NCBI GenBank assembly: GCA_905250885.1
Contig: CAJNOQ010002221.1
Location: 1-25,600 of the forward strand
Direction of reading: 5' to 3'
DNA: 25,600 nt
DNA from: Didymodactylos carnosus
Taxonomy: Eukaryota > Rotifera > Eurotatoria > Philodinida > Philodinidae
A program made the position numbers and the translations under genes. Positions 10,328-21,100 of this stretch are shown here, piece by piece. Below the pieces are notes generated by a model, which saw only the letters and a program-made list of their open reading frames with translations, did not search any database and was not told the origin of the DNA. Every line of letters starts with the position of its first letter. The first letter of the stretch is position 1.

Positions 10328-11441
10328 CGCTGAGCTTAGAAATAAGGATAATTTTTCCTGCCACTCTATAACATAGTTTTAAAACTTAGCTTTGTACCTC
10401 ATAGATGAGGGAGTAACAAGAAAAAACGAAAATTTCCAGTACCATTTAAACCAATACCTTGGAGGTGTATTGGTATTGGTACATGTTGAATATCGGTATG
10501 GAACATTGTAGACTGTGAGAACTCGGTACATTGAAAAACTTATCAGCACGCATTTTCAAGAAACATGCGGTTAAAAAGATATTTTAATGCATTTGGATTT
10601 TTAAATGAATTTTATTTTGTTAAAAAATCAGCTGAGAAGTATGGTGCAGTTTAGATAAGAATACTGTAATAAAAAAGTAACGTCCTGTGCAAAGTAGATT
10701 GTGGGTCGGACTCGTGGTTCAAAAGCCGTGTGGTATGAGTTTCATTACAGTTCCTGTCAATCTTAACTTACTTTTATTCACACGTATGCACATTACATCC
10801 AAAAACTATTGTCAATTATTCTCACGTGTGGACAAGCATTTATTCAAGGTATCTGAGCTTTCAAGCGAGGGTGCAGCAGCATGAGAGTGAGTTACGACGC
10901 GACATTTCATATTCATTCAGAATTTTTTAATGTTCTCATAGCTCTTATTATCTGCAGTTCTCACAGTTTGTAATATTCTGTATGATAGGCGTTCAACTGA
11001 CATAAAAGAGCAGATAAATTGTGTATGCCATGCATGACCTCTCGTGTCTCCTCTATTTGGAAATGCTAAGTACTTTCGGCAAACCAGACAAAAATAGGGG
11101 CGGGGTTCGCACCCTCCCACGCATGCTCTTCCATCCGCTACGTTATCACGTGCTGACTTTCAGACTACTGGTGACTTTGAAAAAATATTTGCTGAACCGA
11201 GACCAAAATAGTTTGGTTCCGCAGACCTGTAGATTCTACAGATTCATCCGTGATTCTACGGATTCTTTAATAAGTACAAATTTTTTCAAATACTGTATTT
11301 TAGACTGACTGTTTTCTTTGGAAAAAAGCATCTCTCGCTCTTTTGTCGACATTTTGCACTAATGATGTGAATTTTTGTAATGTAAGAAAAGTACTTTTTA
11401 CTCTGAACGTTTTTTGGAAGGCAATGTTCACTTGTATGAGC

Positions 11442-11541
11442 GAATAGTTTATACAAATTCATTCTTTTCTCTTCTTCGTTAGAATAGTTTATATAATTTT
11501 TCTTCGTCGTGCTTAGAACTACTCCTGAATAGTTCATATAA
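11442..11541. repeat. Three-copy dispersed motif GAATAGTT(T/C)ATA
   Basis: Copies start at 11442, 11482 and 11527 (spacing 40 and 45 bp), each followed by AT-rich and pyrimidine-rich sequence. This is a degenerate tandem array. Confidence 0.45.
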
Positions 11542-11872
11542 TTTTATTTTTCTCCTCCGTTCTTCATCGTTCTAGTTGTAATTAAAAATGTGATATATAT
11601 ACACAGTGTGTTATAGCTAGCAGTTATATATTCTCTTATTTCTTATTTATATACTACTGCTCTTCCAACCAATTATGATTTTCAAACAAAATGGCAAATG
11701 AAAAATACAAACACACTTTCCAAAAGTGAAATACAGTTTTCGATTCTTTCTTGTTTAACGTAATGATGAGTCAGAAAACAAGAAAAAAAATACAAAAAAT
11801 ATACAAAGAAAAAGACTAGCATTTTTTTAAGCATAGCCATTTCAGGTATAGAGAAAATAATCTACTTTTGAT

Positions 11873-12649
11873 TAGGCATGCACTAGTACAATATATTGGG
11901 TCCCAATAATATTGGTCATCCAATATATTGGGTTTTCATGGTATTATTGGGTATTGGATCACTTGAGTTCGGCCTACTTTTACAGTACATGCTTTATATC
12001 CCGTTTTGAATAAAAAAATAACCCAATTAGGCATGCATCGATTAATAATCAATATTAGGGCATTCAGCAAAGTCATTTCAATTCACTTATAAAAAAGCTC
12101 CTAGATCTGCCGAATGCCTCATTTTGTAGGAAAATGTTTCCTCTACCAAACTGAAGTGCTACACAAATTTTAATGTTATATATAGAGAAAATACAATAAA
12201 TCGAAACGCACTATAATCATAGGAAAATAATCAACAGTGGCTTTTTTCGCAATTTTGCTTAGTTTTGGATACTTATATTTCTGTCGCAGATAATACTAAT
12301 ATGCCTTTTGCGCTTCAGTTTGGTAGAATAAACATTTTTCTACAAAATGAGGCATTCGGCAGCTCTAAGTGCTTTTTTATAACTGATTCGGAACGACTTT
12401 GCTGGATGCCCTAACATCGATTGTTAATCGATGCCTAATTCCGATCGGGATATGCTTCCTCACGTTTTTATGAAGGTAAATGATATTAACGTTAAAAAGT
12501 TATAATCCAGTGTATTGTGGAACCCAGTACTATCCAATATTATTGGTCCCAATATATTGGGTATACAATAATATAGGAACCCAATATTATTGGATAACCA
12601 ATAATGTTGTACAATATCTTCAATAATGATTGATATTGGTGCATGCCTA
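11873..12649. mobile_element. hAT-like foldback MITE (outer), with 8-bp target duplication
   Basis: The ends are perfect inverted repeats TAGGCATGCAC at 11873 and at 12649. The flanks are identical 8-mers CTTTTGAT at 11865-11872 and 12650-12657, the target length of hAT transposases. The arms are rich in CCAATATATTGGG-type palindromes and can pair along most of their length. There is no transposase frame, so it is non-autonomous. Its centre is split by a second element (12028-12437). Confidence 0.9.
12028..12437. mobile_element. Second MITE nested inside the first, same termini
   Basis: It begins TAGGCATGCATCGATTAA and ends with the inverted TTAATCGATGCCTA. The arms of about 140 bp pair well, for example GCCGAATGCCTCATTTTGTA against its reverse complement at about 12340-12360. 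The terminal 10 bases match those of the host element, suggesting one family. The flanking 8-mers (AACCCAAT and ATTCCGAT) agree at only 5 of 8 positions, so the target duplication is eroded or the ends are different from those proposed. Confidence 0.8.
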
Positions 12650-13120
12650 CTTTTGATCTGCAGTAAACCAGAGCACTTCGTGAAAAAACGCGCTTTCAAA
12701 GTGATTGCAAAGAGAGCATTTTTAAAACTGTATAGTAGAAAGATGTTTTTGAAGTGACTCAAGAGAAAACACTGTGACAAACAGTGTGACATGAAGCATT
12801 TTTTTGAACAGACACTTTTTAAAGTCATGCTGACAAGTCATTCGTCTCTTTTATTTTGCTATTACTACTAGTATATATGTAACGCTGATTTTCTTCGAAA
12901 TTTATCTTTTGAACGACTATACAAGTCATCGAAGCTTGTCTCAAAGTAATCTTAGCCTATGGATTAGTATTAGTGATAGTATCAGGCTTTTGAGACTGGT
13001 ACTAAAAATAGTTCCATGGTTCAAACGAACCAGAAATTAATAAAATTAGAAAATCATATTTATAAATTCAAAATCAAACTATAATGAAATTCGACAAGTG
13101 TCGTTCGAAAAAGTGGCCTA
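12650..13120. other. Intergenic, no supported gene
   Basis: The 8-bp target copy at 12650-12657 is followed by A/T-rich sequence with several degenerate TTCAAAGTG-like words that also occur in the next foldback. A minus-strand open frame here (ending at 12460) crosses the MITE and is cysteine/phenylalanine-rich noise. Confidence 0.5.
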
Positions 13121-13335
13121 GAAAAGAGCACTTTCAAAAGCGCTCTTTTGTGGCGCTGATCCTATTTGCAGCGGTCTTTATTTGATTTACTTTTCAAGTG
13201 ACCTCTGGGCAGCGCTTTGCAAGTGGTTTTCTTTAAAGCACTTTTCAAAGTGTTCTCCAGTCAAACATTTCAAAAGCGCGACAAAACCAGACCGCTACAA
13301 ATAGGATCAGCACCACCAGAGAGCCCTTTCTTTTG
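13121..13335. repeat. Foldback element
   Basis: The core inverted pair is 13151-13177 (TGGCGCTGATCCTATTTGCA and onward) and 13289-13315, with two mismatches. Weaker pairing continues outward through the GCGCTCTTTTG and CCTTTCTTTTG ends. The loop carries repeated CACTTTTCAAAGTG-like palindromes. No target duplication was fixed. Confidence 0.7.
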
Positions 13336-13969
13336 TACAGTGTAGTTCAGATAATATATGGGCCCTATTGCTGTAACTCTCAATTTAGTTTTAAATCAAG
13401 ATCTATACCTTTCAAGAAATGTAACATTTTTCTTACGCATCTGTATTCTTAAAGTTAGTTTTTTGTTTATAACTGTGTTTACCAGTCTATTATGAACCAA
13501 CCCTTTTTGCAACAGCCCAAGGGCTTAACAATACATGGAAAGCCAAAAAGAAAAAAAAGGACGTCAAGATATTTTGATATCTTTTGAGGGAAGGAGAGAT
13601 AAGGTGTGAGAGTGAGCAAGAACACAACATTTCTTTCGTTGTCGTGGTTAGGTGACGCACCTCTCTGTGCTGTTCCTTCGAGCGGAGAAAGTTTCCTGCT
13701 TTAAGAAATTTCTAAAAATATTTCATTTCTCTTACACTAAAATTCTCGTGGAATCAAGTGAAAGTCTTATGTGAATAGCTAAGCAAAAATACAATTCTTG
13801 GGGTGAATACAATTCTATCTGCTCTTTAAACGAGAATTCTAGTGTGAATGGCTAAAATGATCGTGAAAAATTAAAATTCCTCTGAAGAATCAAGGTACTA
13901 CCTCCTCTATACTCTAACATTCTCGTGTAATCAAGTAACATTCTTGTGTGGGGAAAGTAAAGTTCTCAT

Positions 13970-14030
13970 GTTCTCGGCCATCCCTCTTATTTCCAACTTA
14001 GTTCTCGGCCATCCCTCTTATTTCCAACTT
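13970..14030. repeat. 31-bp tandem duplication
   Basis: The unit at 13970-14000 starts GTTCTCGGCCATCCCTCTTA and is repeated immediately, without mismatch over 30 bp, at 14001-14030. Perfect identity suggests a recent slip or duplication. Confidence 0.95.
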
Positions 14031-14261
14031 TTTACTGTTGCTGTTATTATGAATCTCCGTGTCCTAATCTCAAAAGCATTGACCGACCTTCTAAGATGGA
14101 GTTCTGTCTTTGGCTTTTTTGTGCTTTCTTTTCCCGTCTCTGAAACTAAAGAAGACAAGTTATAATTGATAATACATTTAAGCTTTTTATTTTAGCTCAT
14201 TAATTATTTTCGCAACTTTATTTCAAAATATACAAAGCAACATTTTAACAACGTCTAATTA

Positions 14262-14267
14262 TTTATT
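14262..14267 (-). promoter_or_regulatory. Poly(A) signal of the SPATA1-like gene
   Basis: AATAAA on the minus strand, 5 nt after the TGA stop at 14272-14274. This implies a very short 3' UTR. Confidence 0.65.
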
Positions 14268-14271
14268 AGTT

Positions 14272-17200
14272 TCAGCGAACCATCACTTTGTGTTTAATAT
14301 GATTTAAATTCATTTTTGCTTGATTCAATTCATGTCTCAATGAACGACATTCATTTTCAGCCTGATTTCGAAGCTGAAGATACACATATAAACAAAAATA
14401 TTGCATGAAATCATTACAAAGTTTGTGAATTTTATATACCTTAATATCCGTTGTCAATCTTAATTTTGCTTGATCAACCAGATATCTCACATCTTGAATA
14501 TCGTGTTGTATTTTTGCACGTTCCACATGAATACTCTAAAATATCGTATGGAACAACGATTGTTTAGACCTATTAAAACAAGAAAATTCAACAAACCCCG
14601 ATTTCCGCTTCCTTCAAGAAACCTGTTTGTGCTGCATGCTTGGATTCTTGATCCATGTTGATAATTGTTTTATTTTGTGTTTGACTCAAATCAGTTTGTA
14701 AGTGATGAATACGTCCTTCTAGTGGTGGCATCTTTTTTTTCTCGTTGAAGTACCTCTTTTTCCACATAGCACGGGCTAGCAGATAATACAAAAATTCTTT
14801 TTATTAGAAAACTATGATATAACATTGACAGTTCATGAGTAGGTGTGGGACAGTTCTAGTTCCTATAGTTCCTAAGAACTGGTCACTAGTTCAATTCTTA
14901 TTGAACGCGAAACGGGTACCAGTTCTTTTCAAAAGAACGGAAACTGGTTACTAGTTCTTTTCAAGAATTCAAAGTAAAATAAAACCGATTTAGCTAGCTA
15001 TATTGACTTGGTTTAGTCAACTAAACGCACTATCTACCCCTGGCACACTACACAAAGTCAATGTAACTAGGTTCACCGGTTTTATTTTATTTTTAATTTT
15101 GAAAAGAAGTGGTACCAGTTTCCGTTCTTTTGAAAAGAACTGAACTAGTGGCCAGTTCCGATCAAAAGAACTGAACTGGAACTGTTCCACTCTTATTCAT
15201 GAGGACATGAGAAAAATGTACGTATTATACTGAAAAATCACCTTTCAAATTAAATCGATTCATTAGATTTTTCATATCTAGCTACTCATGCACCCAAATT
15301 TTAGATCTTAAAATCGTTTTATTCTCGATTTTTAAGAATCATTAAAATGGTGCGATAGCAGAAATTTTACTGAAGGAGAGAATCAAATCAAGTTTTAGAA
15401 ATAATAGCTTTTAATTTTTTTGTTTTCAAACCCTGCTTCTGATTAGCTCAGATTTAATGAGGAGAGCAAGCGCTTTAAAACGAAAAACTTCGACATCATT
15501 TTTTCACATTTTCGTAACATCACCACGGAATATTATTGAAGTTAATGTACACATATGAACGGGATATGAATATTTTTGAACTGAACAGCGTTTTACATGT
15601 ACAAATGCTCTCGCATATTGTCTCACTAGGAGACTCATCATGCTTACCTTCTTTCCGCCGTAATGATATTCGATTATGAACACTTCTTAATCGTCTAATA
15701 GATTCTTCGCGAAGTTTTTCCAATTCATCTCGTCTTGAACGCAATTCAAATAAACGTTTTTTTAACACTTCAGCTAAAAAAACATAGTTTAACAGTTTTA
15801 TGCTAATTTTCCGAAGATTGATTGCAAAAATAACCATATTCTTCAAGCCTATGGAGAACTCGAAAAAGTAAAACGAAAAATAGTTCGTTATTTGCCCGAT
15901 ATAAAAAATGGCATTTAATGTTCCATGAGTTCTTCTATTCTTTAGAAAACTTACATGAATTTTCTTAAAAATCAAAGAACTCAATATGGGATTTAAGAGC
16001 TCTTTAAGAATAACACACAGTGGGCAACCATGTGGACATTAGGTGAAAAAACGAAAGTGGACTTGTGGCAAATTTAAATAGCAGAACATATACTTGGGCA
16101 AACGCTCTATCTTTCTGTCCTTGAAAGTTTTTTTCTAGGTGTCATAATTAGTGAGAAATGAGTGAATCAAATTTTTGTCGGAAAACAGAGTGATAAAGAA
16201 AAAAAAATTATTTTTGTCGAAACAAAGTACAGTTCTCTATGTGAGATAAACTAAGAACTCGTTTTTTCTGCTACTGTGCTTACAATTTTCTAATTGTTGT
16301 TTCTTTTGCCGCTCGAGTACTGCTTGTTGTTGTCGTTGTTCATCTAATTCTCGTCGCTTTCGGTCTTCTTCTTGTTTACGAATTTGTCTTACATGCTCAG
16401 CTCTAAAAGAACAGACACTGCATCAACTACTTAAACGAAGCAAGTACTTAGAATGTTAATCTAAAGTAAGTGTTAAGGCTCCTCTGCATCAAAAACATGG
16501 ATTTTTCAAAAAGCGCATGATGTAATAGCTCAAAATCTCTTCTTCTAATCGCACTAAAAATTTTGATTATTAAAGACAAGTTCATACAAGGAATTTTTTG
16601 CAAATTTTCTAGAAGTCGTATAACAAAAAATGAGTAGCCTATTATCGCCTCCTACTGGTTGGGGTACTGGAGTGATCATTTGTAGAAATGTTATAGAGAA
16701 ATACGAAACATCGAATCCAAAAACCTTTTCAGACGTTATTGTGGTAGATCCTATAAGCTGTAAATTGATAAAATAGAAATTTCTCCCATTGCTCCATCAT
16801 CAAGATATATGACTTACAAAATCGAATTCCAGCAGCTCTGTTGAGATCCCTATGGGTGGTGCTACGGGGTTGACACTCACGGCAACGGCGCACAAAAAAT
16901 GAATTTTTTTATTCAATTTTTCATGTTTTGTTATTCAGATGCTTGTGAGGAGGATTTACAAATGGTTTTTGATTTTGAATATCTATCAAAAAAATACAAC
17001 TGTAAACATTGATTATGCAAGTTAGATGAATGCGATCTTCTTCATCTATACTTGTCTCCGATAGCGATCTCTTATCAATGTCGTGGCCAGAAGATGGGAA
17101 TGTACACCACCCTGCTTTTGGAAAAAAATTTCTCTTTAACAATCTCTTTTCTCCCAAGAATTGCTCGGGTTTGGAAACCAATCTAACCAATATTCAACGA

Positions 17201-19792
17201 CAACATGCTTTCTTCCACTTTGTCTCCTAAAATAGTTGAGAGCAAAATCTGTCTTCCACTTTCCTTCAATGAGAAAAAAAGCTCAAATTGATATCACCAT
17301 TATCATATCATATAGTTATCGTGTTGAAATTATGATGGTAGATGATGTTGTATTCTCCCACTTGTACGGTTTTCTCAAAAAAAAATTTACATCGATTCTG
17401 CTGTTTGCTCTTGCCACGTCACTGTCTGTTATCGTGATGACGATTCTGTTTACTTTGTCATTGGTTTTCGAATCCTTACCGTTTCTTATGTGTGTTTTAC
17501 GTCAGAATAATGAGAGTCGAAACTATGACCGAATATTAATGTAAACTATGTTTATGGAAATACGCGAATGCGCGTAGAATAAATAGCTTTTGTCACTAGA
17601 CTAGGTTCCGTTATTTTACTTTTCTTCATCTGGACACATTGTGTAAATAGGTAAGTTGAGTTAGAACTATCGATAGATGCGTATGAATTAAATCAAACAA
17701 AAGTTACAGGAACATAGAGTCATTCAATTACTACTTGATGTTAGTAAAGTGGACATGTCAGATCGACTTGAAATATTTTGTTAGAAACTCGCGTCTTCAG
17801 TTGTTAAGACAAGGGGAAAGCACTTACTTTGACAAAGCATCATTTGCATCTAAAATGAAAACATTGGATAACTATTGGTAAACTATTATAAAAGAAACAG
17901 CACCCTTGATTGTTTTTTGAATATCTCATACTTCAGAATGCGCTTAGTTAAGCATGCCTTACACGCTCTACTATCAAAACACCGCAGAAATTATACTGTT
18001 TGTTTTTCATATGTGGCTCCCTTACTGGTTTCACATTTTTAAACAAATGTTGACACAAAATTAAATATGATCGATTTCTTATAATTCATCCATATGTGAG
18101 ATTACCACTGATCACCAGCTACCGTTTGTTGAACCTGTCGATAATTCGATGCGCACAACAAAACCATGAAAAATCATGAGCTCGATTACTCCTCATCCTA
18201 AAAAGGATACTTTGGACTGTCTACCTATGCAAAAGAATGAAATTATTCTTTCTTGGAACTTCTTAGATATGACTTTGTCTTCTAAACATCACCTACCTAG
18301 GTAAACGATTTTCGAAATTTGTGATTTCAACGAAAAGGTGTGTAAAATTCTACTCTTTACAAAACACTGAAATCCCTAGCTTCATGTTATTCAAAAAACA
18401 ATCGAGAGTACTGCTATTTTTCATTAAGAGTCGTTTTCATAAACAGTTTACCTGATTCTCCTGTTTGCGTATGTTTAGTCCAACTTCTACGCTGTTGGTT
18501 GTAATTGTTCGTTGGATGGTGAATAGTAGACATATCATTATTAAAACCTGGACGTATGGATAATTGATCGTGAGAAGCGTAGGTTAGTCTACCCGGCGTA
18601 TGTTGAATTGGATTGTCAGACTGATAAGTAATGGAACTCAGCGATGAAAAAACGGACGGTGTTTGCGTATAATCTTCATGACGACCTTCCAAAAGAAAGA
18701 CCTAAATTAGAAAATCACTGAATTCTTATTTGATCATTAGTACGTAGAACTAGAACTCACTTCTGAAGCATATGTCTAAAAAAGAAGAGAATTCAACTAT
18801 TTTTAAAATATTTTTCTATGATTAACAAGTACCTGAGGGGGACGATAATTTTTCACTTTTAACTCGATTTCTTGATGAGGTTTTACCTAAAACAGGATAA
18901 AATAAGTAACGTAATGCTATTTTATAAGTTAATTTTCTCACTCTTGTCAAACATCTTCCAACACTTTTCAGAAAAATAAAATGTACTGGTAGAAGCTCTT
19001 CATTTCTGCACAGCTGTTTAATTTGTTGTCTCAAATCGTGAATATTCATACTTTGTGGTACACTAAAAGAAACAGCCTAAACTCATATTTTATAACCAAG
19101 AAAATGTTTACTATACACTTACTGAACAAATCCAACTGATATGGCGTCGCCAATAGCATCGTTCTGCGCCAAAAGTTGACGATCTTTCCAAACAGATTTT
19201 GGAATAACGTAGACATGCAAATCAACTAACTATAAAAGAGAAATATCACGAAGTTAAGTGTGGAAAACATCACTGCGATAGTACAGATGGCAGGCTTTAT
19301 AGGTATATTGTCCGTTGCATAATTCAAAGGTATTATGTTCGCATCTCGATCCCGACAATATATGCAATAGCCATGTGCAAGTTATTCCTAGCTTACTGCT
19401 TCGACTCACTCGTCCGATAGCATACTCATTGTACTGGGACGTACGACACAGTTCCTCTGATTTGTTGGGAAGGTGGTACGTGGTTAGTGAGTGTATTTGG
19501 GAAGTTCAAGTAATTGAACTAAAGAATTCTGCGTCAGGCTAACCTTCTATCTAGGACTGTAGTTGACGACTAGTAACGATAATGCCAGAAGCCTTTCAAC
19601 TATAGGGAAGATGGCAGACTATTAAAATTGACACTTGTTAGTACCCTCCACCAGTAGGGGTAGCCGCAAGACGGGATGTTTTTCTTTCTATAACAGTACC
19701 TGTGATGAATCGGGTCGATCCGTTGATATTCTACCACTAGCAAAACGTTCGATTTGCAAATAAGTCTTTTCACCTTCCAATCGAGATTGCAT
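14272..19792 (-). CDS. SPATA1: SPATA1-like spermatogenesis/cilium-associated protein, multi-exon
   Basis: Exons in transcript order: 19700-19792 (ATG), 19123-19229, 18942-19062, 18833-18886, 18761-18775 (15-bp microexon), 18452-18701, 16284-16400, 15648-15773, 14597-14775, 14440-14535, 14272-14373 (TGA). All junctions are GT-AG and all phases agree, giving 419 aa. Two further phase-1 exons at 17188-17226 and 17052-17111 would give 452 aa, near the roughly 459 aa I recall for human SPATA1. The N-terminus has the family block LVDLHVYVIPKSVW, then GFV and FIFLKSVGRCL, and a KPHQEIELKVKNYRPPQ strand. The middle is polar and disordered. A Gln/Arg/Glu-rich coiled coil follows (RKQEEDRKRRELDEQRQQQ). 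The C-terminal SPATA1_C-type region contains RAMWKKRYFNEKKKMPPLE and two helical exons ending in HKVMVR. SPATA1 is linked to sperm development and cilia; no enzyme activity is known. Uncertain points are the middle exons and the GTTTGT donor at 14596. The 16284 exon uses the second of two adjacent acceptor AGs, or starts at 16402 if unseen exons change the phase. Confidence 0.87.
14840..15195. mobile_element. hAT-type MITE in a SPATA1-like intron
   Basis: A 356-bp element starts TAGGTGTGGGACAGTTC and ends with the inverse GAACTGTTCCACTCTTA. Identical 8-bp flanks TTCATGAG lie at 14832-14839 and 15196-15203. The arms of about 125-140 bp pair with mismatches and contain repeated AGTTCTTTTCAAAAGAAC palindromes. 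There is no transposase frame. It lies in the intron between exons 15648-15773 and 14597-14775, which explains much of that intron's 872 bp. Confidence 0.92.
16403..18451. other. Large intronic interval of the SPATA1-like gene
   Basis: About 2 kb between firm exons, far above the 55-66 bp of the gene's compact introns. Apart from the two candidate exons (17052-17226) I see no gene. The GC-richer patch at about 16840-16895 and the hydrophobic plus-strand open frame at 17236-17544 are unexplained and could be transposon remains. Confidence 0.5.
17052..17226 (-). other. Two candidate extra exons of the SPATA1-like gene
   Basis: 17188-17226 (39 bp) follows acceptor CTATTTTAG, encodes DKVEESMLSLNI and ends at donor GTTAGA. 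17052-17111 (60 bp) follows acceptor AAAGCAG, encodes WCTFPSSGHDIDKRSLSET and ends at donor GTATAG. Both are phase 1 on each side, so they can be included or skipped without changing the frame. The 76-bp intron between them matches the gene's short-intron class. There is no homology support, so they may be chance. Confidence 0.42.
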
Positions 19793-20645
19793 TGAATTAT
19801 ATTAGTAATAAAACTGTTTAATCTGGAAACAGCGAAATAGTAGTTTAATAATTTTTCTTGCATTGCAGAAAAGGCATCTTAAATTTAGATACGTCGGTCG
19901 TACTACGAATCAGTGCATTGTGTCCATCTTACAATGAGATTACGCATCTATAGTCACCCATCTTTTTCAGCGGCAGTTTAATCTTGAGAGAGTTTCATAG
20001 TCCTAAATGGCAGAACCACATGGCTCTTTCCAAATTGAGACCACTTTCTTGCACTCACTCTCACTCTCTGCTTCCCGCCCTCTGATGTTGTCTGATGTCA
20101 ACTAAGGCTTAAAGACAATTAAAATATTTTATCAAAAAAGTGATTTCAATTCGGAAACCTCGAACTGCATAGTTGTCATGTGACAGTAGCTCACCAGATT
20201 AATGAGTGTATGAAAGAGACAAAAAAAAGTTTTTGAAAGTTATCGCGTTTGTTATAATCTTTATTTTCATGAAAAAGAGAAAAAATCCATACAAATAAAA
20301 TCGTGATTCAACGGATTACACTATATTGTTTGAAAGAAGTCTTTGGAAAGCCGAAAACAGACAAATCTACTACAAAGAGGCAGTTTTCTCCGTCAGTTAT
20401 GTGATTAAGATGGATTAAACGTTTCACAAGAATAAGCATTTTAGATAAAAAAGAGGTAAGAAAATTAAAGAATGAGAACGATAGAATAAGATACGGTTTT
20501 TAGCGTGCAATTTAGACAGCGACCTCATTCGCCTTTAGTGAATATCTTGGAATAATGAAGACTACAATAGTCCTTCACTACATTCGATTGATAGCACGGA
20601 GAAGAAAATGTCTTTCAATCTGTTCATATTATATTACGGTAATTA
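19793..20645. other. 5' flank of the SPATA1-like gene
   Basis: No coding sequence recognised. A CT-rich stretch with ACTCACTCTCACTCTCTG lies at about 20053-20072, some 270 bp upstream of the start codon, and could be part of a promoter. No clear TATA box or RFX X-box was found. Confidence 0.45.
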
Positions 20646-21098
20646 CTCGGTATGGCCTAGAAACTGTACTATCGAAATGATATCCAGATACAAAGTTTTG
20701 AGATTTTGTTCTCTCATAGTTTTTCAACGAATGAACGGCTACAGATGCGTGACATGTAGAATCTTATGGAGGAACTTTTCAATAAATTGAAAAGTCTCCG
20801 GGCTCTGTGTGTTTTTTTGTTTGGTAAATACAAAGCAAATCCGAAGTACTTTTCTCACTTTTATTTCAAAAAAAAAGTAGTATATCATAAAAAGCGTGTT
20901 TTATATTTGGTTTGTGATTTTTAAACAAAAAATCACACCGAATCCGAAGACTTTTCAATTTATTGAAAAGTTGCTCCATAAGATTCTACATGTGACGCAT
21001 CTGTAGCCGTTCATTTGTTGAAAACATATGAGAAGAACAAAATCTCAAAACTTTATATCGGAGTTTCACTTTGATAGTAGAATTTCCTGGCCGCGCCG
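20646..21098. mobile_element. Foldback/MITE with ~180-bp arms, possibly TA-flanked
   Basis: The left arm from about 20646 and the right arm ending at about 21098 pair over about 150-190 bp. Long blocks match, for example AAAGTTTTGAGATTTTGTTC, GAACGGCTACAGATGCGT and ATGTAGAATCTTATGGAG. Each arm also carries a small palindrome ACTTTTCAATAAATTGAAAAGT-like core. TA dinucleotides at 20644-20645 and 21099-21100 could be a Tc1/mariner-type target duplication, but the outermost bases match poorly. There is no transposase. Confidence 0.82.
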
Positions 21099-21100
21099 TA

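Larger units (their letters stand above)
9866..11872. other. Intergenic, no supported gene
   Basis: Mostly AT-rich DNA without recognisable coding sequence. It contains an imperfect hairpin (10221-10327), a short CCAATACC/GGTATTGGT inverted pair near 10450-10480, and a loose three-copy motif at 11442-11541. Confidence 0.55.
13336..14271. other. Intergenic 3' flank of the SPATA1-like gene
   Basis: No gene recognised. It holds two imperfect copies of ATTCTCGTG(G/T)AATCAAGT (about 13742 and 13920), the 31-bp tandem duplication at 13970-14030, and the downstream poly(A) signal of the SPATA1-like gene at 14262. Confidence 0.55.

Noticed and set aside
12460..12828. Minus-strand 122-codon frame rich in Cys, Phe and Ser
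   Set aside because: It crosses the end of a MITE and its target duplication and consists of repeated TTCAAAGTG-like words, so it is not a gene.
16733..16746. 14-mer shared in inverse with 86-99
   Set aside because: A match of this length is expected by chance in AT-rich DNA of this size, and the flanks do not match.
17236..17544. Plus-strand open frame of 102 codons with two hydrophobic stretches
   Set aside because: It lies within a SPATA1-like intron on the opposite strand, has no family resemblance or promoter, and TTT/CTT-rich DNA easily gives hydrophobic frames. Kept only as an unexplained stretch.
20172..20185. Possible RFX X-box upstream of the SPATA1-like gene (GTTGTCATGTGACA)
   Set aside because: The right half-site does not fit the consensus and it lies about 380 bp from the start codon. 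Too weak to call.
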